A stretch of 46,150 bases of DNA from Burkholderiales bacterium (GTDB taxonomy: Bacteria > Pseudomonadota > Gammaproteobacteria > Burkholderiales > Burkholderiaceae): contig JAMFSK010000145.1 in NCBI GenBank assembly GCA_026225235.1, positions 1 to 46,150 of the forward strand. Direction: 5' to 3'. Both the position numbers and the translations under genes were made by a program. Shown here in pieces: positions 9,322 to 17,125 of this stretch; the first letter of the stretch is position 1; each line of letters starts with the position of its first letter. The notes under the pieces were generated by a model. The model saw only the letters and a list, made by a program, of their open reading frames with translations. It was not told where the DNA came from and did not search any database.

Positions 9322-9630
9322 TCACGCGGCGCAGTGCCCGGAAGCGGGCATCGCCTGATGCGCGGGCGGTACCCCTTGCTCCACCAGCACTCGCATGGCT
9401 TCGCTCAGGCGGCCGTCCTTTTTCCATTGCAGGAATTTCGAATAGCAAGTTTGTTGCGGCGGATAGTTCGCTGGCAGGTAGAGCCACCTCTCGCCCGAGG
9501 ACTCGATCCAGCGAATGGCATCCAGCACGGCGCGCGGGTTAGCTGAAGGTCGTCCGATTGCCTTGCGTGGTGCCGGGTCGTAAAACAGATGTTTGACGGT
9601 GTCCCATTCGTAGTCAGTGAGATCGCTCAT
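9322..9630 (-). CDS. Orphan IS5-type transposase N-terminal protein
   Basis: A 102-residue protein resembling the N-terminal DNA-binding part of IS5-family transposases (DUF4096 type): MSDLTDYEWDTVKHLF at the start, a GRPSANPRAVLDAIRWIESS helix-turn-helix-like segment and WLYLPANYPPQQTCYSKFL, the family's conserved spacing motif. No DDE catalytic domain follows in any frame I could recognise, and the last 20 or so residues look non-homologous. It is either a truncated relic or a retained DNA-binding protein. A start codon and intact frame leave both options open. It sits next to a broken porin gene. Confidence 0.7.
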   Translation of the reverse strand: MSDLTDYEWDTVKHLFYDPAPRKAIGRPSANPRAVLDAIRWIESSGERWLYLPANYPPQQTCYSKFLQWKKDGRLSEAMRVLVEQGVPPAHQAMPASGHCAA

Positions 9631-9739
9631 TTCCCCGCTCCCTGTCAGCGATTAACCGTCTCTCGACGGATTCAATAATCGTATGGATCAATCGTCCCCA
9701 TTGCGTCTTATTGATCAGATGAATGCGATGGTGCGTCAG

Positions 9740-9774
9740 GACTCGAGCACGGTCCGAAGACGGATGCTCGAGTC
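9740..9774. terminator. Inverted repeat downstream of porin pseudogene
   Basis: GACTCGAGCA (9740-9749) is a perfect inverted copy of TGCTCGAGTC (9765-9774), a ten-pair stem with a 15-base loop just past the porin stop codon. There is no T-run, so it may be a weak terminator or an mRNA 3'-end stabilising hairpin. Confidence 0.5.
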
Positions 9775-9787
9775 AGACGGCGATGAC

Positions 9788-10943
9788 TTAGAAGCGGTGA
9801 CGCATACCGCAGGTCACGACCACCTGCGAATCCGAGTTGGAATAGCCGCTCGTGCCTGCGACATAGGCGCGCGTGGCCTTCCCACCAGCCATTGATAGGT
9901 GGCTGAGACGTAGACGTCGGTACGCTTGGATAAGGAGTAGTCAGACATTGCCGTGAATTGATTTCAGCTGCCCCTCCGGCTGGCGCGGCCTTGTTGGTGT
10001 ACTTGGCATTGGAGTGCACATACGAAGCGCTTACTAGCCACGCGGGTGTGAGTGAGTACTTGCCGTTCAGCTCATAGTTGCTCACATTCACGTCCGATGT
10101 GCCGCTGGCAGCCGGCATTGGGCTGTTGCCAAAGCCTTGCGCGCCATCGATCTTCGACTGTATATAGCCAAAGCCGACGGTCGCCGGCGCGAAGACATAG
10201 CTGGCGCCGGCACCGAAGGTCATCTGTTTGTCGGCCTGGAGCGCGTAGTCGTTCGAGACCGCACCGCCTAGATTGCGCGCACCGTTCGGTTCATTCAGCG
10301 CAAGGTAGGAGACAGCGAGGCGCAGTGGGCCGTTTTCGTACTTCACGCCAAGGCTACAGGCGCGGTTGTCGTCGGACAGACCATTCATCTCATTCGAAGC
10401 CCCCAGCAACGTGCCGAACGAGAAACCGTTCCAGTCCGGGCTCGCGTACTTGACCGAGTTGTTGACCGAGTTGTTGATCCGGAAGCTGCCGTTCAGGTTG
10501 TCATTGCTGAAGGGGTGCGCGAACATGCGGCCGCCGGCCTTGTCGTCCATGTTGGCGAGACTCAGTGGACTCAGGTAGTCGACCATCGAATCATATTGCC
10601 GACCGAGGGTGACCTCCCCCCACCGACTGCCGGAAAGCCCGACCCACGCCTGACGATTGAACAGACGGTTGTTGTCGACCGAGCCGTTGAATACGTCGAA
10701 GCCACTTTCCACGTGAAAATGGCCTTCAGGCCGCCGCCGAGATCCTCGCTGCCGCGAAAACCGAAGCGGCAGCCGGAGGTCTGGTTGCCGGTCGCGCGCC
10801 GTGCCGCGCCTTTCTGCCGCTGGTCTTTGCTGCTATAGGTGACGCTGGCGTTGAACATGCCGAACAGCGTACCGCTGCTTTGCGCAAAAGCCGATGAAGC
10901 GCAAAGAGCCGTCATGCCAGCCAGCAGAAGTGTTTTTTTTCAT
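9788..10943 (-). pseudogene. Gram-negative porin (OmpC/Burkholderia type), four frameshifts
   Basis: A trimeric general porin whose reading is complete from signal peptide to terminal phenylalanine but only across four frame changes. (1) After the ATG at 10943 a run of eight A bases puts LLLAGMTALCASSAFAQ out of frame; seven A bases would restore it. (2) Near 10710 GLKAIFT leaves frame before SGFDVFNGSVDNNRLF. (3) Near 9957 the INS segment leaves frame before FTAMSDYSLSKRTDVYVSA. (4) Near 9890 it shifts again before TRAYVAGTSGYSNSDSQ and the ending MRHRF-stop at 9788. Conserved motifs include FGFRGSEDLGGGLKA and VTLGRQYD. A GGAG site precedes the start. No outer-membrane protein can be made without correction of several shifts. 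Confidence 0.9.
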
Positions 10944-11399
10944 GGGTGCTACTCCAGTACAGGGTCTAGTCCCGGATGCCGGCACTCCAAGGCGCCAGGA
11001 GTGCGAGGAGTGCGGGCGAACCGTCGCAAGAACGCCAGAGCGAAATGCTTGTGCGATTCTTGAAGGAGCCGAGCTTAGGGTCGTGCTGGAGTCGCCACCA
11101 CTGCATAAAGCTGAATTGCTATTTCAAGCTAACTAAAATATCAAGCGCGCCGGCCTAAGCTCTTCGCAGAAGGCTCTGAAGAGAGCGATGAGACTCTGCA
11201 GCTCTTATCTCATAAGCAGGTGTTGCAAATTACTCACGCTCGGCGCGGCCTATCTTATTTAAATAAACTAAAAGCATATTTTTAATTAGTTGCATGCCGC
11301 CATGCACGCCACGTGGAAAGTGACATAGAGATCATCACATAAGGGAATGGGTGTAGCGGGGATTAGCGGCGTAATGCGATGTCGACGGTGCGTCAAGTA
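10944..11399. other. Gene-free AT-rich region upstream of porin
   Basis: No convincing coding frame. The part next to the porin should hold its leader and promoter. From about 11220 to 11300 the sequence becomes strikingly AT-rich (TTATTTAAATAAACTAAAAG; TTTTTAATTAGTTGCATG), which resembles promoter or regulator-binding DNA, but I cannot assign a specific site. Confidence 0.45.
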
Positions 11400-11438
11400 T
11401 AAAAAAAGCCGCGCATTGCAGGATTGCAACGTCGCGGC
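11400..11438 (-). terminator. Rho-independent terminator (minus strand)
   Basis: On the minus strand GCCGCG pairs with CGCGGC (11433-11438 with 11408-11413), with an inner TTGCA/TGCAA pairing, followed by seven T residues. It lies about 50 bases after the small gene ending at 11489 and supports that gene being transcribed. Confidence 0.75.
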
Positions 11439-11488
11439 GATCTTGCTGGCGCCAAGCGCCAAAAACTTCAGGTAATGCGATGCCCTCG

Positions 11489-11719
11489 CTATGCGTCAAA
11501 CGCTCCTGCAGGACGGGGTGTCGACCAGTCTTCCAGCACATAGTGCCGTGCGTCCATCGGAGAAGACAGAAGGTTGGCCCAATGGTCACCATGCCAGCTG
11601 GTTTCACCAAGCAGGGCGGCGAACGGCAGCTCGCCACCTACGCGGCCAGGCGAGGTCTGCGCAGAGCCTGAACGGCCTCGGCGCCACACGCCCATGCGCT
11701 TCATCAGATCGAGCAGCAT
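11489..11719 (-). CDS. Small hypothetical protein (76 aa)
   Basis: I do not recognise a family. The case for a real gene is structural: an AAGGAGG ribosome site seven bases before the ATG at 11719, a 76-codon frame, and a good terminator downstream at 11400-11438. The protein starts MLLDLMKRMGVWRRGRSGSA, is rich in Arg, Gly and Trp, and shows no signal peptide, membrane segment or known motif. Another frame (about 11335-11560) has LTHSEGIALPEVFGAWRQQ, so the 3' half could have shifted frame and the gene may be degraded. It stands alone between AT-rich spacers. Confidence 0.5.
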   Translation of the reverse strand: MLLDLMKRMGVWRRGRSGSAQTSPGRVGGELPFAALLGETSWHGDHWANLLSSPMDARHYVLEDWSTPRPAGAFDA

Positions 11720-12071
11720 GAGACATCCTCCTTGAAAACACTTTAGTCACTTCCGATCTTATTTAGTCTATTGCCCGGAACAAGGGGCGTTAACACCTAG
11801 ATACATCGTGTAACTACGATTCGCGGTAAATTTTGCGGAGATTCAAAAGTGGATTAAAAACAGTCGTGCAATATTGCCGCAGCTGTCGCGCTAACGTTTG
11901 CGAAGGTTTCCCATCACACTTAGGCTGATATGTATGTGTCGGAAAAACACTTGACTCAAATTTCGTGCTTATCTATAAAGTCGCTGTGGGCTTGAAACGT
12001 TTAAGTGAACGCCCGCTCGGTCGGCAATGCGCGTTGCCGATCTTGTGTACATCAACTATTCGGGATGGAAT
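11720..12071. other. Gene-free spacer upstream of cold-shock gene
   Basis: No gene seen. It contains a well-formed promoter at 11951-11979 and roughly 86 bases of transcribed leader before the cold-shock start. The left half should hold the minus-strand promoter of the 76-residue gene. Confidence 0.5.
11951..11979 (+). promoter_or_regulatory. Sigma-70 promoter for cold-shock gene
   Basis: TTGACT at 11951-11956 and TATAAA at 11974-11979 are separated by exactly 17 bases. Transcription would start near 11986, leaving a leader of about 86 bases before the ATG at 12072. Long leaders are typical of cold-shock genes, which are often controlled through leader structure. Confidence 0.7.
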
Positions 12072-12275
12072 ATGGAAACGGGTGTCGTCAAATGGTTTAA
12101 TGATGCAAAAGGCTTTGGTTTTATTGCTGCCGATGGAGGTGGTGAAGACCTCTTTGCGCATTTTTCGGAAATTCGGGCCGAAGGCTTCAAATCGCTGAAA
12201 GAAAATCAGCGTGTGACCTTCGAAGTCAAGACCGGCCCGAAGGGCAAGCAAGCCGCCAATATCCGGCCGGTATAA
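12072..12275 (+). CDS. Cold-shock domain protein (CspA family)
   Basis: A 67-residue single cold-shock domain that binds single-stranded RNA and DNA and acts as an RNA chaperone. Both RNA-binding motifs are intact: KGFGFI near residues 12-17 and DLFAHF near 28-33. It starts [18 protein letters not shown], the conserved family N-terminus, so the ATG at 12072 is used. A sigma-70 promoter, long leader and strong terminator make it a monocistronic unit. Burkholderiaceae usually carry several paralogues and I cannot tell which one this is. Confidence 0.95.
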   Translation: METGVVKWFNDAKGFGFIAADGGGEDLFAHFSEIRAEGFKSLKENQRVTFEVKTGPKGKQAANIRPV

Positions 12276-12296
12276 GCGACACCCGCTTCAAAAACA

Positions 12297-12339
12297 CCAA
12301 AGCCCCCACCGTTCGGTACACGGCGGGGGCTTTGTTTTT
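12297..12339 (+). terminator. Rho-independent terminator after cold-shock gene
   Basis: AAAGCCCCCACCG pairs with CGGCGGGGGCTTT (one mismatch) around a short loop near 12312-12319, followed by GTTTTTGG. The A-rich left flank would also let it act on minus-strand transcripts from the chorismate mutase gene. Confidence 0.9.
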
Positions 12340-12382
12340 GGTGTGCCGTTTGGCGGCGGAGGGCACGTCGCTACCGTGCGAC

Positions 12383-12976
12383 TTATCCCTGGACGGCCAC
12401 GCCGCCGCTTTCGCAGATATGTTGGAGCGCTTGCATCAACGCATCGGACTGGGAAGAGTCGAATGACGAAAGCTGCTTCCAGTTTGCGAGGCTCTCGGCC
12501 AACTGACTCGGGCAATTGGCTTGCGCGCGGACGGGTTGGATTTGCGAAAGCGCAGGGATCAGCAGGGAATCAATGCGATCAAGCTTAGGCCGAAGCGTCG
12601 CCAGATCGGGTGCCTGCTGCTTGGGGGCGCCTTCCTTGCGCCACTGGTCGAGCAGACTTCTCTGGACCATCTTGCTGGCTTCGATCTGATCGCCGAAGAA
12701 GCTGCGCGCGAACACTGGATCCACACCTTGCTGCTGCGCCTTGGCGCTCATGTCGGCGAGTAGCTGCTGCTCACGCGGCGTGTCTGTGATGGGCTTGCCG
12801 GTTTGCCATTTGAATTGCGCAACGGGCGTGGCCAGCGCCAGACGCTGCGCGACGAGAGCGATGACATTGGTGAGGGGAGTGGAGCCGCCATCAGCGGCCG
12901 CCGGCATGGCAATCGAAGCGAGACAGCAGGCCGTCAGGCCAGCCGCGGCAAGGCGGCGGGGAACGCTGGATGACAT
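12383..12976 (-). CDS. Periplasmic chorismate mutase (AroQ gamma type)
   Basis: A 197-residue all-helical chorismate mutase with an export signal (MSSSVPRRLAAAGLTACCLA then AMPAAADG). Mature features match the secreted AroQ-gamma family: LVAQRLALATPVAQFKW with the conserved Arg and Lys, a DTPREQQLLADM helix, FFGDQIEASKMVQ with the active-site Asp/Gln/Glu arrangement, and a cysteine pair (NCPS, HICE) likely to form a disulfide. It converts chorismate to prephenate outside the cytoplasm. Its purpose there is unknown in most bacteria, and some pathogen and symbiont versions are proposed host-interaction factors. It is a single gene converging on the cold-shock gene. Confidence 0.88.
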   Translation of the reverse strand: MSSSVPRRLAAAGLTACCLASIAMPAAADGGSTPLTNVIALVAQRLALATPVAQFKWQTGKPITDTPREQQLLADMSAKAQQQGVDPVFARSFFGDQIEASKMVQRSLLDQWRKEGAPKQQAPDLATLRPKLDRIDSLLIPALSQIQPVRAQANCPSQLAESLANWKQLSSFDSSQSDALMQALQHICESGGVAVQG

Positions 12977-13098
12977 CGAAAGGGTGGGCGAAAAACGAGA
13001 GCGACGTCCGTGGGACGTCAGGCGCGGCAGACCCGACGCTCAATAGCCGCGTGACCCCGGAGGGTATCCCGCTAGTCTAGCCCGTGCGCGCCTTGCGC

Positions 13099-13242
13099 TC
13101 AATTGACCTTGCGTGCCTGGCGTTCTTCGAAAAACGCGCGAACATGCTCGGGCAGGTCAGCCAGAAATTCCACATTGGACGGCTCAGGATCCGGGCTTGC
13201 CACCTTTTCGGGCGCCGGGATCTTATTGGGCTTCGCATCCAT
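13099..13242 (-). CDS. Small conserved-looking protein (47 aa)
   Basis: This short frame begins MDAKPNKIPAPEKVASPDPE and ends EERQARKVN-stop. A GGGGAGAA ribosome site lies just before the ATG at 13242. The composition is coding-like: a Pro-rich acidic N-terminal half and an amphipathic C-terminal helix (LADLPEHVRAFFEERQARK). No family is recognised. I believe similar short proteins occur in other Burkholderia, but that is recollection, not shown here. It follows no obvious operon partner. Confidence 0.6.
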   Translation of the reverse strand: MDAKPNKIPAPEKVASPDPEPSNVEFLADLPEHVRAFFEERQARKVN

Positions 13243-13502
13243 GATCTTCTCCCCTTTCGTACATTTTCATTATCCGCTTGCATGCTGGCTTGTTCATCGC
13301 AACCCAGCGGTGCGCGCCGTGCAAGTGTTGCAATCGCGGCACAGGAAGTTCCGGCGAGTGCCGCCATTGAATTTGTTAACGACGCCTTTTATGTTTTGTT
13401 GACAGGGTTTTCGAAAACTTTTCTGCGCGCGTGCAGATGCCTGATGTGGCATGGGCCGTTGCGAGGAGGGGAGCGATTTTGAAGATCGTGCAGACAGGCG
13501 CG
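13243..13502. other. Gene-free spacer before tRNA-Thr terminator
   Basis: I see no gene here. It should contain the minus-strand promoter of the 47-residue gene. A long overlapping minus-strand frame through tRNA-Thr is not credible as protein. Confidence 0.4.
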
Positions 13503-13538
13503 AAAACAAAAAAGCCCAGTCGCGCTGACTGGGCTTTT
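13503..13538. terminator. Bidirectional terminator after tRNA-Thr
   Basis: AAAAGCCCAGTC (13510-13521) pairs perfectly with GACTGGGCTTTT (13527-13538) around a five-base loop. A-rich sequence on the left makes it a terminator for tRNA-Thr on the minus strand. Confidence 0.88.
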
Positions 13539-13551
13539 CGCATGAATCTCT

Positions 13552-13627
13552 TGGTGCCGGAAAGAGGAATCGAACCCCCGACCTTCGCATTACGAATGCG
13601 CTGCTCTACCGTCTGAGCTATTCCGGC
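13552..13627 (-). tRNA. tRNA-Thr(CGU)
   Basis: A 76-base tRNA with encoded CCA. The acceptor stem is GCCGGAA paired with TTCCGGC. The anticodon arm GCGCATTCGTAATGCGA matches that of E. coli tRNA-Thr(CGU), giving anticodon CGT, which reads ACG codons. A matched terminator follows. Confidence 0.96.
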
Positions 13628-13910
13628 GAAGAAGGAGATTATAGCGAGGCCTTTTGGAGAATGGAAGCCCCCTTGCGCACTTTGCTTTTGTGCACTCGCG
13701 ATGGTGCGAGATGCGGTCCGAACGCGCTTCGGAATAGATCCCTTTCCCTGCCCAAGGGGCGTGGCTGGAATTCCGCGCGCTTGTGTTGTATCCGTTAGAG
13801 ACCGGCCGTACATGACTCAAGTTCTGGCGACCCTCAGTACACGGCGCGGCCCGACTTTTGCTGCCCCAGACCGTGGGCGGGCGGCACTCTTAGATCGGGG
13901 CGGAAAAATA

Positions 13911-15410
13911 ATGACAATGTTCGCAAGAAAAACCATCGATGACCTGCAGGCGGAGGCAACGTCAGATCATGAGATGGTAGGCACCGAGGAGCAGCACACC
14001 CTCAAGCGCACGCTTTCGGGTTTCGACCTCACCCTACTCGGAATAGGCTGCATCATCGGCGCCGGGATCTTCGTGTTGACCGGCCACGCAGCGGCAGCAA
14101 ACGCAGGTCCGGCGGTGGTCATCTCGTTTATTCTCGGCGCGATCGTATGTGCGTTCGCGGGCCTCTGTTACGCGGAAATGGCCTCGACAGTGCCCGTGTC
14201 TGGCAGCGCATACACCTATGCCTATGCCACGATGGGCGAATTCATCGCGTGGTTGATCGGCTGGGATTTGATCCTTGAATACTGCCTTGGCGCAACGACG
14301 GTGGCCATCGGCTGGTCGGGCTATGTCGTGAGCTTCTTGCACGGCTTTGGTATCGATATACCGGCTTCACTGTCGAAGGCGCCTTTCTCGTTCGATGCCG
14401 TTTCTCGATGGGGTCACACGGGTGCGCTGCTCAATGTGCCAGCCATGGTGATCGTCGCTGTTATTACTGCGCTGCTCGTGGTGGGGATCCGGGAATCGGC
14501 GCGAGTGAATAGTGTGATCGTGGTCATCAAGGTGCTGATAGTGATTGCCTTTATCGTCGCGGGCATTCGCTTTGTCGACAAGGCGCATTGGGTCACCAGC
14601 GGCAATCCACAGGGCGCCTTCATTCCACCGAGTCATGGCGAGCAGGGCGTGTACGGCTGGAGCGGTGTATTGCGGGGTGCCGCGGTCGTGTTCTTTGCTT
14701 ATATCGGGTTTGACTCCGTCTCGACGGTCGCGCAGGAAACCGTCAATCCGAAGCGCAATATGCCCATCGGCTTACTGGGTTCGCTGCTGATCTGCACGGT
14801 GCTCTACGTGCTCGTCTCCTATGTGTTGACGGGTATCGTGCCCTACGACAAGTTGAACGTCTCCGACCCGATCGCGGTGGGTGTCGATGCAATCGGTCTG
14901 CCCTGGCTGTCGCCGATCATCAAGCTCGGTGCGATCTTCGGTCTGACCTCAGTGATCCTTGTGCTGCTGCTGAGCCAGCCGCGCATTTTCTACACGATGT
15001 CGAAGGACGGCTTGCTTCCTCCATTCGCCGCGAAGATCCACAAGCGTTTTCGTACGCCGTATATCACGACGATTACAACGGGCGCGGTGGTCATGGTGCT
15101 CGCGGGGCTGCTACCGATCGGACTGGTCGGTGAGCTGGTTAGTATCGGGACGCTCTTTGCCTTTGCCGTGGTCAGCGTGGGGGTGGTGGTGTTGCGCATC
15201 AAGCAACCGGATCTCGAGCGCCCATTCAGGACGCCTGCTGTGTTTATCGTGGGACCGCTCGGTGCGCTGTCGTCGATCTTCCTGATGGCCGGGTTGCCGG
15301 CCGACACATGGATCCGTCTTTTGGTCTGGATGGCGATCGGCGTGGTGATCTACTTCGGCTATGGCATTCGACATAGCAAGTTGAACAAGCGTCGAGGGGA
15401 GAGAGGGTAA
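13911..15410 (+). CDS. APC-family amino acid permease (cationic amino acid transporter type)
   Basis: A 499-residue inner-membrane transporter with about twelve to fourteen hydrophobic helices. The APC signature is in the first helix: [21 protein letters not shown], quoted in part as [11 protein letters not shown]. This is followed by [20 protein letters not shown] and [20 protein letters not shown], typical of the CAT/YfnA branch. Members take up cationic or other amino acids by proton coupling; the substrate here is not determined. The chosen start is ATG 13911 ([11 protein letters not shown]); the frame extends upstream to 13701 but without homology. It appears monocistronic, between tRNA-Thr and tRNA-Lys. 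Confidence 0.9.
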   Translation: MTMFARKTIDDLQAEATSDHEMVGTEEQHTLKRTLSGFDLTLLGIGCIIGAGIFVLTGHAAAANAGPAVVISFILGAIVCAFAGLCYAEMASTVPVSGSAYTYAYATMGEFIAWLIGWDLILEYCLGATTVAIGWSGYVVSFLHGFGIDIPASLSKAPFSFDAVSRWGHTGALLNVPAMVIVAVITALLVVGIRESARVNSVIVVIKVLIVIAFIVAGIRFVDKAHWVTSGNPQGAFIPPSHGEQGVYGWSGVLRGAAVVFFAYIGFDSVSTVAQETVNPKRNMPIGLLGSLLICTVLYVLVSYVLTGIVPYDKLNVSDPIAVGVDAIGLPWLSPIIKLGAIFGLTSVILVLLLSQPRIFYTMSKDGLLPPFAAKIHKRFRTPYITTITTGAVVMVLAGLLPIGLVGELVSIGTLFAFAVVSVGVVVLRIKQPDLERPFRTPAVFIVGPLGALSSIFLMAGLPADTWIRLLVWMAIGVVIYFGYGIRHSKLNKRRGERG

Positions 15411-15470
15411 AGCGTAGAGTCGGCGGCCCTCACACGGGAGACCGGAGGGCCGGAATCATTGGGTTCCAGC

Positions 15471-15507
15471 AAAAGAAAAGGGCCTCCGATTGCTCGGAGG
15501 CCCTTCG
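15471..15507. terminator. Terminator between permease and tRNA-Lys
   Basis: AAGGGCCTCCGA (15478-15489) pairs perfectly with TCGGAGGCCCTT (15494-15505) around a four-base loop. The A-rich left flank gives a T-run on the minus strand, so it mainly terminates tRNA-Lys. It may also stop the convergent permease transcript. Confidence 0.88.
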
Positions 15508-15512
15508 AATTC

Positions 15513-15588
15513 TGGTAGGCCGTGCGGGACTCGAACCTGCGACCAACGGATTAAAAGTCCGCTGCTCTACCAACTGAGCTAACGACCC
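15513..15588 (-). tRNA. tRNA-Lys(UUU)
   Basis: A 76-base tRNA with CCA encoded. The acceptor is GGGTCGT with ACGGCCT as partner (wobble pairs included). The anticodon loop CTTTTAA between GGA and TCC gives TTT, which reads AAA and AAG. The T-arm CGCAGGTTCGAGTCCCGCA is canonical. Confidence 0.96.
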
Positions 15589-15713
15589 AAAAGAGTCGAA
15601 CAGTATAAAAACTGCAGCGACTTACGTCAACCTCAAACCGCCGTTTTCACTCAATTCAGCTCGGTGCCCCTTGCCCGGTCCCGAGAAGGCGACCCGACCC
15701 ATGCAGCCACAGA

Positions 15714-16463
15714 CTAATGAATCTGGCTCAACTTGCTCTGTGCAGTTTGCGCCGCTTCGGTATTGGCATACTGGGCGACGATCTGCTGAAGCGTTTTGCG
15801 AGCCACCGCCTTCTGGCCTTGTTCGATCTGATTTTGCGCGATCGCGAGCAACGCCTCCGGTGCCCGGGGATGGGTCGGATAGTTGTTCACGACGCCTTGC
15901 AGCACCGAGGTCGAAGCCTTGTAGTCGCGTTGTGCATAGAGACAGTTGCCGAGCCAGTACTGTGCCGTCGGCTGGTACGGACTCTGTGGAAACTTCTGCA
16001 CGAAATCGCGGAACGATGCCGTCGCGCTCTTGAAGTCGCCATTCTTGAACTGCTGAAGGGCGGCATTGAACGATTCGGACTCGCCCGGTTGCACGGTGCC
16101 CTGCATGCCGTCAACGGTGGCTTGCTGGGGCTCGAGCTTCTGCAAACGCGCGTTCAGGTCCGTGTAGTAGTCCTTCTGCGCCTTCTGCAGCGTGGCGACC
16201 TGGTTGCCCAGGTCCTCGTTCTGCCCGCGCAGGGTGGCGACTTGCTGTTGCAAGGTCGCCAACTGGTTGGACTGATCGAGAATCGTGCGCTGCGCGGCCG
16301 CGATCTGGCCGGTCTGCTGGTCAGTCTTGGTACGCAGGTCGAGGATCGCCTGGCGCGCTTCGTTGTCGTCGAAAACACCTGCATGGACCGGCACGGCGGC
16401 CAGCGCGAGGCCGGCCGCGGCGGCTGCTGCGGATGCCCGCAGCCAGCTCATACGAAACAGCAT
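15714..16463 (-). CDS. cpoB: Cell division coordinator CpoB (YbgF)
   Basis: A 249-residue periplasmic protein. A signal peptide (hydrophobic AAAAAAGLALAAVPVHA) is followed by a coiled-coil trimerisation region rich in Gln and Leu (about residues 35-110), then a C-terminal TPR-like domain with FKNGDFKSATASFRDFVQKF and YWLGNCLYAQRDYKAS. CpoB links peptidoglycan synthesis (PBP1B) with Tol-driven outer-membrane constriction during division. It is the last gene of the minus-strand tol-pal operon, 15 bases after pal, the usual position. Confidence 0.93.
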   Translation of the reverse strand: MLFRMSWLRASAAAAAAGLALAAVPVHAGVFDDNEARQAILDLRTKTDQQTGQIAAAQRTILDQSNQLATLQQQVATLRGQNEDLGNQVATLQKAQKDYYTDLNARLQKLEPQQATVDGMQGTVQPGESESFNAALQQFKNGDFKSATASFRDFVQKFPQSPYQPTAQYWLGNCLYAQRDYKASTSVLQGVVNNYPTHPRAPEALLAIAQNQIEQGQKAVARKTLQQIVAQYANTEAAQTAQSKLSQIH

Positions 16464-16478
16464 TGGGCATCCTTCCGT

Positions 16479-16988
16479 TTATTGATAGACCAGATCGGCG
16501 CGACGATTTTGCGCCCAAGCGGACTCATCATGGCCGTCAGACTGCGGCTTTTCCTTACCCAGGCTCACAGCTTCCATTTGCGAGTCGGGCACGCCCAGCA
16601 GCGACAGTGCCTTGCGGACGGCTTCAGCACGCTTCTGACCCAGTGCCAGGTTGTATTCGCTCGTGCCGCGTTCGTCGGTGTTGCCCTGGATCAGGACGTG
16701 ACGTTGCGGATGCGACTTCAGGTACTGAGCGTGTTGGCCCAGCAGTTGCTGGTAGTCGTCCTTGACCGAGTAGCTGTCGAAGTCGAAATAAATGCTGCGC
16801 TTGGCCAGCGGGCTATTCGGATCGTTCAGCGGATCGACGTTCACTTGCTGGACGTCGTTCGGATTCGGTTGGGTGCTCACTGCACCGTTCTTAGCATTGG
16901 CGTTGTCATCGAGCTTGACACCGGAATGGCAGGCCGCCAGCAGGCCAACGACGGCCGTGACGAGGATCAGACGAAGCTTTGACATCAT
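16479..16988 (-). CDS. pal: Peptidoglycan-associated lipoprotein Pal
   Basis: A 169-residue outer-membrane lipoprotein that binds peptidoglycan and is moved by the Tol motor to the division site. The lipobox VVGLLAAC gives a lipidated cysteine at residue 20. The OmpA-like domain includes SIYFDFDSYSVKDDY, HVLIQGNTDERGTSEYNLAL and GQKRAEAVRKAL, with the peptidoglycan-binding Asp and Arg (NTDERG; NRRADLVY). AAGGAG precedes the double ATG start; either could be used. It lies between tolB and cpoB. Confidence 0.97.
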   Translation of the reverse strand: MMSKLRLILVTAVVGLLAACHSGVKLDDNANAKNGAVSTQPNPNDVQQVNVDPLNDPNSPLAKRSIYFDFDSYSVKDDYQQLLGQHAQYLKSHPQRHVLIQGNTDERGTSEYNLALGQKRAEAVRKALSLLGVPDSQMEAVSLGKEKPQSDGHDESAWAQNRRADLVYQ

Positions 16989-17125
16989 TTGGAACTCTCC
17001 TTGTGTTATTGCGTGAAGCCGTACGACACATACGACATAGCGTGTGGGACTACATTTTTGCTACGAGTGCTGCCAGAAAAAAGCTTTCAGGTTGCTTGCC
17101 GGCGCCCCAGGCACCGGCAAAAAAC

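Noticed and set aside
15717..16982. 421-codon plus-strand open frame over cpoB and pal
   Set aside because: It crosses two well-supported genes of the opposite strand and has no homology pattern.
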